Shown here: piece by piece, positions 52,374-61,923 of the stretch | How the letters are laid out: each line of letters begins with the position of its first letter | Numbering within the stretch: the first letter of the stretch is position 1 | Assembly: GCF_900091515.1 (NCBI RefSeq) | Contig: NZ_LT607410.1 | Location: forward strand, 62,001 to 126,000 | Source of the DNA: Micromonospora purpureochromogenes | GTDB lineage: Bacteria; Actinomycetota; Actinomycetes; Mycobacteriales; Micromonosporaceae | Reading direction: 5' to 3' | DNA length: 64,000 bases | Position numbers and translations under genes: made by a program | Notes under the pieces: model-generated | What the model was told of the DNA's origin: nothing | Database searches by the model: none | The model's input: the letters and a program-made list of their open reading frames with translations, nothing else

Positions 52374-53156
52374 TCAGGTGTCGGCGGCGATGCCGTCGGC
52401 GACGGCGCGGGCGACGGTGAGCAGTTTGGCCCGGACCACCCGGGCCGAGGTCATCATCTCGCTGGCCGGCAGGGCGCAGGCCAGCACGACCCGGCGTTCC
52501 ATGTCCTTGTCCGGGGTGACCAGCACCGCCGCGCAGGCCACTCCCTGCCGGAACTGCCCCAGCTCCAACTGCATGCCGCGCCGGTCCCCGGCGGCCAGGT
52601 CCGCCTCGAACGCCTCGACGGTGGTCAGGGTGGCCGTGGTGAACGGGCGCATGCCGTACTCGCGCAGGTAGCGGAAGCGCTGCTCGGCGGTGAGGGTGGC
52701 CAGCAGGCACTTGCCGAGCGCGGTGGCGTGCGCCCCCTCGTCGAAGCCGGGGACCAGGTCCTCCAGGTACGGCGAGCGCGCCCCCTCGGCGACCGCCGTG
52801 ACCGCCACCTGACCGCCGACGAACCGGCCCAGGTAGTGGCTCCAGCCGGTGTCGGCGGCGGCCCGGCGCAGCGTCTCCCCGACCGCGGGCGGCCCCCGGA
52901 ACGCGGTCACCAGCTCCCGGTACCGGTCGGCGACCTCCAGCCCCACGATGTAGGTGCCGTCCTCCCGCCGGATCACGTAGCCCTCGTAGGCGAGGGTGCG
53001 GACCAGGTGGTAGGTCGTCGCGACGGTCAGCTCGCACCGCCGGGCGATCTGTTTGACGGTCAGCCCCTTGGGGGCGCGACCGACCGACTCGAGCACGCGT
53101 AGCGCGCGGGAGACGCTCCGGATGAGATCCGAAGGCTCCGCCAGGGGGTCGCGCAC
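52374..53156 (-). CDS. IclR-family transcriptional regulator
   Basis: A 260-residue regulator with an N-terminal winged helix-turn-helix (SRALRVLESVGRAPKGLTVKQI, CELTVATTYHLVRTLAYEGY) and a C-terminal effector-binding IclR domain (GAHATALGKCLLATLTAEQRF, LELGQFRQGVACAAVLVTPD). GTG 53156 sits at good distance from GGAGG; GTG 53162 would put it too close. Divergent from the MFS transporter over a 156-bp gap with two inverted repeats, so it probably controls that gene. Ligand unknown. Confidence 0.93.
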   Translation of the reverse strand: MRDPLAEPSDLIRSVSRALRVLESVGRAPKGLTVKQIARRCELTVATTYHLVRTLAYEGYVIRREDGTYIVGLEVADRYRELVTAFRGPPAVGETLRRAAADTGWSHYLGRFVGGQVAVTAVAEGARSPYLEDLVPGFDEGAHATALGKCLLATLTAEQRFRYLREYGMRPFTTATLTTVEAFEADLAAGDRRGMQLELGQFRQGVACAAVLVTPDKDMERRVVLACALPASEMMTSARVVRAKLLTVARAVADGIAADT

Positions 53157-53250
53157 AACCACCTCCGCAGCCGGGGACTTACACCATATGAAAAACCGCC
53201 CGGGGACGGAACGCCCGTACGGGTCGAGGATTCCAGATCAGACCGCAAGT

Positions 53251-53297
53251 GGCGTGTATCGCTGCGACACGCCGAGCCCTCGTGAGCTGGGCTCACG
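53251..53297. promoter_or_regulatory. Inverted repeats in the IclR/MFS intergenic region
   Basis: GGCGTGT at 53251-53257 pairs with ACACGCC at 53267-53273. CGTGAGC at 53281-53287 pairs with GCTCACG at 53291-53297. Candidate operator sites for the divergent regulator. Confidence 0.45.
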
Positions 53298-53312
53298 TAG
53301 GTTGGCCAGACA

Positions 53313-54497
53313 ATGACCGACACCGCGCTCACCCCCTCGCCCAGCCCGCCGGCCGTACCCCCGCTGCGGGCCGGCGCCGGCGCCATCGCCACCACCGTCG
53401 CCTCGGTCCTGCCGGTGTTCCTCGTCGGCGGCCTGGCCGTGCAGATGGGTGACGATCTCGGCTTCAGCCCCGCCGGGCTCGGACTGGCCGTCTCGGTCTA
53501 CTTCGGCATCAGCGCGCTGGCCTCGGTGCCGTCCGGCCGGCTGGTCGAGCGGTACGGCCCGGCGGTGGTGGCCCGGGCCGGCATCCTGCTGGCCGCCGGC
53601 TGCCTGTTCGCCATCGCGGTGCTGGCCCGGTCGTACCCGGTGCTGGTGGCCCTGCTCGGGCTGAGCGCCGCGGCGAACGCGCTCGGGCAGCTCGCCAGCA
53701 ACGCGGCGCTGGCCCGGCACGTGCCGGCCCGGCGGCAGGGCCTCTCCTTCGGGGTGAAGCAGGCGGCCATTCCGGTCTCCACCCTGCTGGCCGGCGTGGC
53801 GGTGCCCACCATCGCGCTCACCGCCGGCTGGCGCTGGGCGTTCGTGGCGGCCGCCGGGGCCGCACTGGCAGCCCTGCCCGCCGTACCCGCGGGACAGGCC
53901 GGACCGGCCGGGAAGGCCGCCGGGGCGCGCGGCGGGCGGGCCACCGCGGCCCTGGTGGTGGTCGGCGTGGCGGCGACCCTCGCCGCGGCGGCCGCCAACG
54001 CGCTGGGCACCTTCGTGGTGGACTCGTCGGTGGCGCGCGGCCTCGCGCCGGGGCTGGCCGGACTGACCCTCACCCTGGGCAGCGCGGTCTGCATCACCGC
54101 CCGGATCGGCGCCGGCTGGCTCGCCGACCGGCGGGCCGAGGGGCACGTGGCGGTGATCGCCGGGATGCTGGTGGTGGGCGCGGCCGGGCTGGGGCTGCTC
54201 GCCCTGGCCGGCGCGGTGCCGCTGGTGGTCGGCGTGGTGCTCGGCTTCGGCCTGGGCTGGGCGTGGCCGGGGCTGATGAACTTCGCGGTGGTCAGGCTGC
54301 ACCCGCAGGCCCCGGCCGCCGCCACCTCGATCACCCAGACCGGGGTGTACGCGGGCGGTTGTCTCGGCCCGCTCGCCCTGGGCGCCACCGCCAGCGCGGC
54401 CGGCTATCCGGCGATGTGGCTCACCGCCGCCGTCGCGATGCTGGCCGCCGCCGCCTTCATGCTGCTCGGCAGCCGGATGCTGACCCGCACGCCCTGA
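53313..54497 (+). CDS. MFS transporter
   Basis: A 394-residue protein with twelve hydrophobic segments. The loop between helices 2 and 3 holds GRLVERYGPAVVARAG, an MFS motif A-like element, and the second half repeats the fold (GWLADRRAEGHVAVIAG). The central loop is Ala/Gly-rich. Substrate not predicted. ATG 53313; Shine-Dalgarno weak (TAGGTTGG). Divergently paired with the IclR regulator. Confidence 0.92.
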   Translation: MTDTALTPSPSPPAVPPLRAGAGAIATTVASVLPVFLVGGLAVQMGDDLGFSPAGLGLAVSVYFGISALASVPSGRLVERYGPAVVARAGILLAAGCLFAIAVLARSYPVLVALLGLSAAANALGQLASNAALARHVPARRQGLSFGVKQAAIPVSTLLAGVAVPTIALTAGWRWAFVAAAGAALAALPAVPAGQAGPAGKAAGARGGRATAALVVVGVAATLAAAAANALGTFVVDSSVARGLAPGLAGLTLTLGSAVCITARIGAGWLADRRAEGHVAVIAGMLVVGAAGLGLLALAGAVPLVVGVVLGFGLGWAWPGLMNFAVVRLHPQAPAAATSITQTGVYAGGCLGPLALGATASAAGYPAMWLTAAVAMLAAAAFMLLGSRMLTRTP

Positions 54498-54562
54498 CCT
54501 GCGGCCGGTGCGGTCCACCTCGGGAGCGATCCGGGGTGGGGGCGACTCCCGGGCGGGAGCGG

Positions 54563-55648
54563 TCAGCTGGTGCGGTCGGCGATGTAGTCGCAGAGTGATT
54601 CGAGGGCGCCGCGGGCGGGGCCCTGCGGGAGCGGGGCGAGTTGGGAGCGGGCGTCCTCGGCGTAGCTGCGGACGGTCTCCCGGGCCCGCTTGAGCGCCGG
54701 GGACTCGCGGAGCAGGCCGAGCGCCTCGGCGTGCAGGGCGTCGTCGACCAGCGGGCCGGTGGCCAGGATCTCCCGCAGCCGCACCGAGGCGGCGTCGGAG
54801 TCGTCGGCCGCCCGGGCGTAGAGCACCGGCAGCGTCGGCACGCCCTCGCGCAGGTCGGTGCCGGGCGTCTTGCCCGACTGCACCGACTCGCTGGCGATGT
54901 CGAGCAGGTCGTCGGAGAGCTGGAAGGCGACCCCGATGGTCTCGCCGTAGCCCGCGAGGGCCTCGGTGTGCTCCGCGGACGCCCCCCCGAACATGCCGCC
55001 GAAGCGGGCCGAGGTGGCGATCAGCGAGCCGGTCTTCTCGGCGATCACGTGCAGGTAGTGCGCCACCGGGTCCTCGCCGGCCCGGGGGCCGACGGTCTCG
55101 GCGATCTGGCCGTGCACCAGGCGGGCGAAGGTGCGCGCCTGGAGGCGGACGGCCTCGGTGCCCAGGTCGGCGGCGAGATCCGCGGCGCGGGCGAAGAGGT
55201 AGTCGCCGACCAGGATCGCCACCGAGTTGGTCCAGCGGGAGTTGGCGCTCGGGGCGCCCCGCCGCACGGCGGCCTCGTCCATCACGTCGTCGTGGTACAG
55301 CGTCGCCAGGTGGGTGAGCTCCATCACCACGGCGGCCGGGACGACCTGCGCGTCCGTCGGGTCACCGAACTGCGCCCCCAGCGCCACCAGCAGCGGTCGG
55401 AACCGCTTGCCGCCGGCCTCCACCAGGTGCCGGGCGGCCTCGGTGACGAACGGGTCGGCGCTGGCCACACTGGCCCGCAGCTCGGCCTCGACGCCGTCGA
55501 GCACGCCCAGCACCGAGGCCTCGACGCGCGGATCGGTGAGATGCACCCCGAGCGCGCCGACCTGACTCGTGCCCGCCCGGCTCCGACGACCGCCGGAGCC
55601 GACGACGCCTGAACGCTCGCCAGCCGGAATCACCACGCCTTCCACCAT
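54563..55648 (-). CDS. Long-chain (C35+) polyprenyl diphosphate synthase
   Basis: A 361-residue all-trans polyprenyl synthase. First Asp-rich motif DDVMD at residues 120-124 and second DDLLD at 246-250. GKRFRP (80-85) is the IPP-binding region. The residues four and five before the first motif are small (Thr116, Ala115), which predicts long products. Together with its place beside nuo it likely makes the side chain of menaquinone. The first 40 residues are an unconserved extension. ATG 55648. Transcribed in the same direction as nuo, but a hairpin lies between. Confidence 0.92.
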   Translation of the reverse strand: MVEGVVIPAGERSGVVGSGGRRSRAGTSQVGALGVHLTDPRVEASVLGVLDGVEAELRASVASADPFVTEAARHLVEAGGKRFRPLLVALGAQFGDPTDAQVVPAAVVMELTHLATLYHDDVMDEAAVRRGAPSANSRWTNSVAILVGDYLFARAADLAADLGTEAVRLQARTFARLVHGQIAETVGPRAGEDPVAHYLHVIAEKTGSLIATSARFGGMFGGASAEHTEALAGYGETIGVAFQLSDDLLDIASESVQSGKTPGTDLREGVPTLPVLYARAADDSDAASVRLREILATGPLVDDALHAEALGLLRESPALKRARETVRSYAEDARSQLAPLPQGPARGALESLCDYIADRTS

Positions 55649-55688
55649 GCCACACCCGTTCGACCTGCTCCGGAGCGGGGATACAGGC

Positions 55689-55722
55689 GCGGGGCCGGCG
55701 CGCCACCGCGCACCGGCCCCGC
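55689..55722 (-). terminator. Terminator of the nuo operon
   Basis: Perfect 10-bp stem (55689-55698 with 55713-55722), 14-base loop, 17 nt beyond the nuoN stop. Confidence 0.7.
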
Positions 55723-55739
55723 ATCCTCAAGCAGACGTG

Positions 55740-57293
55740 TCACCGTACGAACGCTGCGGCGTCCGTGGCCAGGTCGAGCAGCGGAGCCGGGGCCACGCCC
55801 AGGACCAGGGTGGCCGCCACGCCGATCATGAGCGCGGTCGCGGTCAACCCGCCCGGCACGGTGACGGTCGGGGTGCTCTCGCCCGGCTCGGAGAGCCACA
55901 TCATCACCACGACCCGCAGGTACGGGAAGGCCAGCACCATGCTGGTCAGCACGCCGGCCACCACCAGCCAGGCGTGGCCGCTCTCCAGCGCCGGGCCGAA
56001 GACCGCGAACTTGCTGGTGAAGCCGCTGGTCAGCGGGATACCGGCGAAGGCCAGCAGGATGAAGGTGAAGATCCCGGCGTAGAACGGCGACCGGCGGCCC
56101 AGCCCGGCCCAGCGGGACAGGTGGGTGGCCTCGCCGTCCGCGTCCCGGACCAGGGTCACCACGGCGAACGCGGCGAGCACCGAGAAGCCGTACGCGGCCA
56201 GGTAGAACATCGTGCCGGAGACGCCCTCGCCGGTCGGCGCGAGCACACCGACCAGCAGGTAGCCGGCATTGGCGATCGAGGAGTACGCCAGCAGCCGCTT
56301 GATGTCGGTCTGGGTGACCGCCAGCACCGCGCCGACCAGCATGGTGAGCACCGCGACCACCCCGAGGACCGGGGTGAAGTCCCAGGCCGCGTCGGCGAAC
56401 GCCACGTGGAACACCCGCAGCAGGGCGCCGAAGGCGGCCACCTTGGTGCAGGCCGCCATGAAGCCGGTGACCGGCGTCGGGGCGCCCTGGTAGACGTCCG
56501 GGGTCCAGACGTGGAACGGCGCGGCGGCGGCCTTGAAGAGCAGGCCGATGGCGAGCAGCGCCATCCCGGCGAAGAGCAGCACCTGGCTGGCGGGCGACTC
56601 CTTCACCGCGGCGTGCACGGTGGCGAAGTCGACGCCGGCCGACCGGCCCGGGATCCCGGCGGTGAAGCCGTAGACCAGCGCCACGCCGAACAGGAAGAAC
56701 GCCGACGCGTACGCCCCGAGCAGGAAGTACTTCATCGCCGCCTCCTGGCTCAGCAGCCGCCGGCGACGGGCCAGCGCGCAGAGCAGGTAGAGCGGGAGCG
56801 AGAAGACCTCCAGCGCGATGAACATGGTCAGCAGGTCGTTCGCCGCCACGAAGATCAGCATGCCGCCGATCGCGAAGGTGGTCAGCGGGTAGACCTCGGT
56901 CGCGCCGTTGCTTCCCTCGGCCTGCCGCCGGTCGTCGGCCGACTCGGCGGTGACCGCGGCCTGGGCGACGAACGCCCCGCCCCGCTCCACCGTGCGGTCA
57001 CCGATCAGCAGCAGCGCCATCGCGGCGAGCACCAGGATGGCGCCCTGGAGGAAGAGCGTGGGTCCGTCCACCGCGATCGCCCCACCGGCGGTGAGCAGCC
57101 GGGCGTCGGCGTTCAGCACCGTCATCACCAGCGCGGCGAGCACCGCCAGCAGGGCGAGCGACAGCTGCACGACGTGCCGCCGGCGGCGCGGCACGAAGGC
57201 CTCCACCAGCACGCCGAGCAGGGCGACGCCCAGCATGATCAGGATCGGAGCGAGCGCCGCGTAGTCGATCGACGGCAACTTCAGCTCGGTCAT
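55740..57293 (-). CDS. nuoN: NADH-quinone oxidoreductase subunit N
   Basis: A 517-residue antiporter-like membrane subunit of respiratory complex I with about fourteen helices. The family segment QTDIKRLLAYSSIANAGYLL (with the conserved Lys of the proton channel) lies near residue 320. It pumps protons with NuoL and NuoM. ATG 57293 overlaps the nuoM stop (ATGA). Last gene of the operon; a hairpin follows. Confidence 0.97.
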   Translation of the reverse strand: MTELKLPSIDYAALAPILIMLGVALLGVLVEAFVPRRRRHVVQLSLALLAVLAALVMTVLNADARLLTAGGAIAVDGPTLFLQGAILVLAAMALLLIGDRTVERGGAFVAQAAVTAESADDRRQAEGSNGATEVYPLTTFAIGGMLIFVAANDLLTMFIALEVFSLPLYLLCALARRRRLLSQEAAMKYFLLGAYASAFFLFGVALVYGFTAGIPGRSAGVDFATVHAAVKESPASQVLLFAGMALLAIGLLFKAAAAPFHVWTPDVYQGAPTPVTGFMAACTKVAAFGALLRVFHVAFADAAWDFTPVLGVVAVLTMLVGAVLAVTQTDIKRLLAYSSIANAGYLLVGVLAPTGEGVSGTMFYLAAYGFSVLAAFAVVTLVRDADGEATHLSRWAGLGRRSPFYAGIFTFILLAFAGIPLTSGFTSKFAVFGPALESGHAWLVVAGVLTSMVLAFPYLRVVVMMWLSEPGESTPTVTVPGGLTATALMIGVAATLVLGVAPAPLLDLATDAAAFVR

Positions 57294-58822
57294 TTTGCGG
57301 CCTCCTGGACGCTGCCGACCGTCGGGGCGGGATCGGTCCGGCCGACGTCGTTCATGGTCGCCTGGACGGCGGGGTTGATGACGTCGATGACCGGCTTGGG
57401 ATAGAAGCCGAGCAGCACGATCAGGGCGATCAGCGGTGCGACCACGACCTTCTCGCGCAGGCTGAGGTCACGGCGCATGGCCTCGACCTCGGTCAACTCC
57501 GGGTTGAGCGTGCCCTGCGTGGTGCGCTGCACCATCCAGAGCACGTACGCGGCGGCCAGGATGATGCCGAGCGTGGCGATCACCGCGACCGGCTTGTTCA
57601 CCGTGAAGGTGCCGATCAGCACCAGGAACTCGGAGACGAACGGCGCGGTGCCGGGCAGGGCCAGCGAGGCCAGACCGGCGAAGAAGAGCACCCCGGCCAG
57701 CAGCGGCATCAGCTTGCCCGCCCCGCCGAAGTCCTTGATCAGGGCGGAGCCGCGGCGGGCGATCAGCATGCCCACCACCAGGAAGAGCAGGCCGGTGGCG
57801 AGCCCGTGGTTGAGCATGTAGAGCACCGCCCCGGTGCCGGCCTGGGTGGTGAAGGCGAAGATCCCGACGCCGATGAAGCCGAAGTGCGCGATCGACGTGT
57901 ACGACACCAGCCGCTTCAGGTCGGACTGGCCGACCGCGAGCAGCGCCGCGTAGATGATGCCGATCAGGCCCAGCGCCAGCGCCCACGGGGCGAACCACTT
58001 CGAAGCCTCGGGGAACAGCGGCAGGCAGTAGCGCAGGATGCCGAAGGTGCCGACCTTGTCGAGCACGCCGACCAGCAGGGCGGCCGCCCCGGCCGGGGCG
58101 GCGCCACCGGCGTCCGGCAGCCAGGTGTGGAACGGGAAGAACGGCGCCTTGATCGCGAAGGCGAGGAAGAAGCCGAGGAACAGCCAGCGCTCGGTGCCGG
58201 TGGAGATGTCCACCTGGGTCAGCGCCTGCCAGTCGAAGGTCTTCCCGCCGACCACCCAGAGGCCGATCACCGCGGCGAGCATGAACAGCCCGCCGACGAG
58301 CGAGTAGAGGAAGAACTTCACCGCCGCGTACTGCCGCTGGTGGCCGCCGTAGCTGCCGATCAGGAAGTACATCGGCACCAGCATGACCTCGAAGAACACG
58401 TAGAACAGGAAGACGTCGGCGGCGGCGAAGACGCCGATCATCGTGCACTCGAGGATCAGCAGCAGGGCGAAGTAGACCGGCACCGACCGCTTCGACGACT
58501 CGGCGTCGTGCCAGGAGGCCAGGATCACCAGCGGCACCAGCACCGCGATCAGCATCAGCATGACCAGCGCGATGCCGTCGGCGGCGAAGGTGAAGTTGAC
58601 GCCCCAGGTCGGGATCCAGGCGTACGACTCACGGAACTGGAGCCGGTCGCCGTCGGCCTGGAACGACACCCACATGACCACGGAGAGCACCAGCACCAGC
58701 AGCGACCAGCCGAACGCCACCTGCTTGGCCAGCTCCGGCCGGCGGCGCGGCAGGAAGGCCACCACCAGGGCGCCGACCAGCGGTGCCACGGTCAGCACCG
58801 AGAGGAACGGGAAGTTGGACAT
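57290..58822 (-). CDS. nuoM: NADH-quinone oxidoreductase subunit M
   Basis: A 510-residue antiporter-like subunit with about fourteen helices. FPFHTWLPDA and QSDLKRLVSYTSIAHFGFIG are the NuoM landmarks, together with FFEVMLVPMYFLIG, which holds the key Glu. ATG 58822 follows GGAGGTAAGG at a normal distance. It overlaps nuoN and is linked to nuoL by a 22-codon frame. Confidence 0.97.
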   Translation of the reverse strand: MSNFPFLSVLTVAPLVGALVVAFLPRRRPELAKQVAFGWSLLVLVLSVVMWVSFQADGDRLQFRESYAWIPTWGVNFTFAADGIALVMLMLIAVLVPLVILASWHDAESSKRSVPVYFALLLILECTMIGVFAAADVFLFYVFFEVMLVPMYFLIGSYGGHQRQYAAVKFFLYSLVGGLFMLAAVIGLWVVGGKTFDWQALTQVDISTGTERWLFLGFFLAFAIKAPFFPFHTWLPDAGGAAPAGAAALLVGVLDKVGTFGILRYCLPLFPEASKWFAPWALALGLIGIIYAALLAVGQSDLKRLVSYTSIAHFGFIGVGIFAFTTQAGTGAVLYMLNHGLATGLLFLVVGMLIARRGSALIKDFGGAGKLMPLLAGVLFFAGLASLALPGTAPFVSEFLVLIGTFTVNKPVAVIATLGIILAAAYVLWMVQRTTQGTLNPELTEVEAMRRDLSLREKVVVAPLIALIVLLGFYPKPVIDVINPAVQATMNDVGRTDPAPTVGSVQEAAK

Positions 58823-58890
58823 TATTCGGCCTTACCTCCGTCGTCACTGCGTGGTCCGCCGGTGGGGGCGGGCGTGTTGAGGTCGGTCAC
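58822..58890 (-). CDS. 22-codon linker ORF between nuoL and nuoM
   Basis: GTG 58890 overlaps the nuoL stop as GTGA. Its TAA (58824-58822) shares its last base with the nuoM ATG (TAATG). It encodes VTDLNTPAPTGGPRSDDGGK plus two residues, without a recognisable fold. Both junctions have the form used for translational coupling in this operon, so it may be translated as a bridge. The peptide itself may have no function. Confidence 0.4.
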   Translation of the reverse strand: MTDLNTPAPTGGPRSDDGGKAE

Positions 58891-60845
58891 GCCAGCCACC
58901 CCGCCTGCACGGCCAGGAACGCCGCCACCACGAGCAGCGCGCCGGTGAGGATGGACGTCGCGTACGACCGGACGAAGCCGGTCTGCAGCCGCCGGAGCCG
59001 ACCCGAGCCACCGCCGACCGCCGCGGCGAGGCCGTTGACCAGCCCGTCGACGCCCCGGTTGTCGAGGAAGACCAGCGCCCGGGTGAGGAAGATGCCCGGC
59101 TTCTCGAAGACCGCCTCGTTGAAGGCGTCGGTGTAGAGGTTGCGCCGGGCCGCGGTGACCAGCACGCCGGCCGGCTGCGGCGCGGTGGCCGTGCCGTTGC
59201 GGAACAGCATCCAGGCGAGCCCGGCGCCGAGCACGGTGACCAGCAGCGAGAGCGCGGTGATCACCCCGTGCGCGAGCACCGCCTCGTGCCCCTTCTCCTG
59301 CTCGCCGAGGCCGGCGGTGGCGGTCAGCCAGTCCGGCACGGACGTGGAGAGCAGGAAGCCGGCGCCGACCGAGCCGATCGCCAGCAGGATCAGCGGGATG
59401 GTCATCAGCTTCGGCGACTCGTGCGGGTGCTCGATGTCCTCGGTCCACCGCTTCGGCCCGTGGAAGGTGAGCACGAACAGCCGCGTCATGTAGAACGCGG
59501 TCAGCCCGGCGCCGAGCAGCGCAGCGCCGCCGAAGAGCCAGGCCGTCCAGCCCTCCCGCTCGAAGGCGGCCACGATGATCGGCTCCTTGGAGAAGAAGCC
59601 GGAGAACGGGAACATGCCGATGATGGCGAGCCAGCCCATCATGAAGGTGATCCAGGTGACCTTCATGTACTTCGACAGGCCGCCGAAGCGACGGATGTCC
59701 ACCTGGTCGTTCATGCCGTGCATGACCGAGCCGGCGCCGAGGAACATGTTGGCCTTGAAGAAGCCGTGCGCCAGCAGGTGCACGATGGCCAGCGCGTACG
59801 CCGCGCCGCCCAGCCCGACGCCGAGGAACATGTAGCCGATCTGGCTCACCGTCGACCAGGCCAGCACCCGCTTGATGTCGTCCTTGGCGGCGCCGATGAC
59901 GCAGCCCATCAGCAGGGTCAGCGCGCCGACGCTCACCACGACCAGCTGGAGCGTGGCGTTCGCGGTGAAGATCGGGTTGGACCGGGCGATCAGGTAGACG
60001 CCCGCGGTGACCATGGTGGCGGCGTGGATGAGCGCCGACACCGGGGTCGGGCCCTCCATCGCGTCCGGCAGCCAGGCCTGGAGCGGGAACTGGCCGGACT
60101 TGCCGGCCGCGCCGAGCAGCAGCAGCAGGCCCAGCGCCAGCACGGTGCCGCTGGCCAGGGCGCCGACGCCGTTGAAGACCTCGTCGTACTGGGTGGTGCC
60201 GAGGGTGGCGAACAGGATGAAGATGCCGATCGCCAGGCCGGCGTCGCCGACCCGGTTCATCAGGAACGCCTTCTTGCCGGCGGTGGCCGCGCTCGGCCGC
60301 CCGTACCAGAAGGAGATCAGCAGGTACGACGCCAGGCCGACGCCCTCCCAGCCGAAGTAGAGCATCACGTAGTTGTTGCCGAGCACCAGCAGCAGCATCG
60401 CGGCGACGAAGAGGTTGAAGTACCCGAAGAACCGTCGGCGGCCCTCGTCGTGCGCCATGTACTCGACCGCGTAGAGGTGGATCAGGAAACCCACCCCGGT
60501 GATCAGCAGGACGAAGACCGCGGCCAGCGGGTCGAAGAGCAGACCGAAGTCCACCTTCAGGTTGCCGACCGTGATGAAGTCCCACAGGCTCAGCTCGACG
60601 GACTTGTTGTCCAGGCCGCGGAGCTGGAAGAAGTAGCTGAGCCCGAGCACGAACGCGGCGCCGATGGAAGCCACGCCGAGCCAGTGCCCCCAGCGGTCGG
60701 CCCGCCGGCCGAGCAGCAGCAGGATCGCCGCGCTGACCAGCGGGATCGCCACCAGCAGCCAGACGCTGCTCAGCAGGCCACCAGCCGGAGCGTAGGCGAC
60801 GGCGCCGGTTGGCTCTGCCTGGGCGTACGTCAGAATCTCATCCAC
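58887..60845 (-). CDS. nuoL: NADH-quinone oxidoreductase subunit L
   Basis: A 652-residue complex I subunit with about sixteen helices. FPLQAWLPDAMEGPTPVSAL is the conserved loop, KDDIKRVLAWSTVSQIGYM the antiporter signature, and the C-terminus carries the long lateral-helix region and last transmembrane segment. GTG 60845 follows GAGGGGCCCTGCG. It starts 11 bases after nuoK. Confidence 0.97.
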   Translation of the reverse strand: MDEILTYAQAEPTGAVAYAPAGGLLSSVWLLVAIPLVSAAILLLLGRRADRWGHWLGVASIGAAFVLGLSYFFQLRGLDNKSVELSLWDFITVGNLKVDFGLLFDPLAAVFVLLITGVGFLIHLYAVEYMAHDEGRRRFFGYFNLFVAAMLLLVLGNNYVMLYFGWEGVGLASYLLISFWYGRPSAATAGKKAFLMNRVGDAGLAIGIFILFATLGTTQYDEVFNGVGALASGTVLALGLLLLLGAAGKSGQFPLQAWLPDAMEGPTPVSALIHAATMVTAGVYLIARSNPIFTANATLQLVVVSVGALTLLMGCVIGAAKDDIKRVLAWSTVSQIGYMFLGVGLGGAAYALAIVHLLAHGFFKANMFLGAGSVMHGMNDQVDIRRFGGLSKYMKVTWITFMMGWLAIIGMFPFSGFFSKEPIIVAAFEREGWTAWLFGGAALLGAGLTAFYMTRLFVLTFHGPKRWTEDIEHPHESPKLMTIPLILLAIGSVGAGFLLSTSVPDWLTATAGLGEQEKGHEAVLAHGVITALSLLVTVLGAGLAWMLFRNGTATAPQPAGVLVTAARRNLYTDAFNEAVFEKPGIFLTRALVFLDNRGVDGLVNGLAAAVGGGSGRLRRLQTGFVRSYATSILTGALLVVAAFLAVQAGWLA

Positions 60846-60856
60846 CGCAGGGCCCC

Positions 60857-61156
60857 TCAGTACTTCAGCAGGTTGGCGTCGTCGACGCTCGCGGAGCGCC
60901 GGGTCCGGAAGATCGACATGATGATCGCGAGCCCGACCACGACCTCGGCCGCGGCCACCACCATCACGAAGAACGCCATGATCTGGCCGTTGAGGTCACC
61001 GTTGATCCGGCTGAAGGTGACCAGCGTCAGGTTGGCCGCGTTGAGCATCAGCTCGACGCACATGAACAGCACGATCGCGTTGCGTCGCACGAGCACCCCG
61101 ACGGCGCCGATGGTGAAGAGCACGGCGGCGAGGATCAGGTAGTAGTCCGGCGTCAT
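60857..61156 (-). CDS. nuoK: NADH-quinone oxidoreductase subunit K
   Basis: A 99-residue subunit with three transmembrane helices. The conserved buried Glu residues are in [18 protein letters not shown] (about 36) and [13 protein letters not shown] (about 72). ATG 61156 overlaps the nuoJ stop (ATGA). Confidence 0.97.
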   Translation of the reverse strand: MTPDYYLILAAVLFTIGAVGVLVRRNAIVLFMCVELMLNAANLTLVTFSRINGDLNGQIMAFFVMVVAAAEVVVGLAIIMSIFRTRRSASVDDANLLKY

Positions 61157-61923
61157 TTGTCCGTCCCCTTCAGCGTGGTCTCCTCGGCGGTCAGCTCCCG
61201 CTGCGGAAGGATCGCCGGGGTGCTGCGGTCGGTCAGCCGGCCGTCGGGCAGGCGGGCCGGGGTGGCCACCGAGGAGGAGGTGGCGAAGACGCCGGGCCCG
61301 GGCTTCGGGCCGGGGTAGTTGCCGGGGCGGAACCGGGACCGCATGGTGGCGACCTGGTCCATCTTGTCCTCCCGACGCCGCTCGATGTGCGCCAGCACCA
61401 TCGCACCCACGGCCGCCGTGATCAGCAGCGCGGAGGTCAGCTCGAAGGCGAAGACGTACTTGGTGAAGAGCAGCCGCGCGATGCCCTGGACGTTCCCCTC
61501 GGCGTTGGCCTGCTCCAGGCCGACCGCGGTGACCCCGTTGAGCGCCCGGTAGAGGCCGGTGCCGACCAGGCCGGCGAAGCCGAGACCGAGCAGCACCGCG
61601 GCGACCCGCTGGCCGCGCAGGGTCTCGATCAGCGAGTCGGAGGCGTCCCGGCCGACCAGCATCAGCACGAAGAGGAAGAGCATCATGATCGCGCCGGTGT
61701 AGACGATGATCTGCACCATGCCGATGAACGGACCCGCCTGGAGCACGTAGAACACGCCCAGGCAGAGCATGGTCAGCACCAGCCAGAGCGCCGAGTGCAC
61801 GGCGTTGCGGGCCCAGACCATGCCGATCGCGCCGATCAGCGCGAGCGGGGCGAGGATCCAGAAGGTGACCTCCTCGCCGCCGGACACCTGGCCCGCCGCG
61901 GCGAGCACCGTCTGCGTGGTCAT
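61153..61923 (-). CDS. nuoJ: NADH-quinone oxidoreductase subunit J
   Basis: A 256-residue subunit with five transmembrane helices, including [20 protein letters not shown], the family signature near residues 68-87. The C-terminal 70 residues are a polar, Pro/Arg-rich extension longer than in E. coli and usual in actinobacteria. ATG 61923 overlaps the nuoI stop (ATGA). Confidence 0.96.
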   Translation of the reverse strand: MTTQTVLAAAGQVSGGEEVTFWILAPLALIGAIGMVWARNAVHSALWLVLTMLCLGVFYVLQAGPFIGMVQIIVYTGAIMMLFLFVLMLVGRDASDSLIETLRGQRVAAVLLGLGFAGLVGTGLYRALNGVTAVGLEQANAEGNVQGIARLLFTKYVFAFELTSALLITAAVGAMVLAHIERRREDKMDQVATMRSRFRPGNYPGPKPGPGVFATSSSVATPARLPDGRLTDRSTPAILPQRELTAEETTLKGTDK

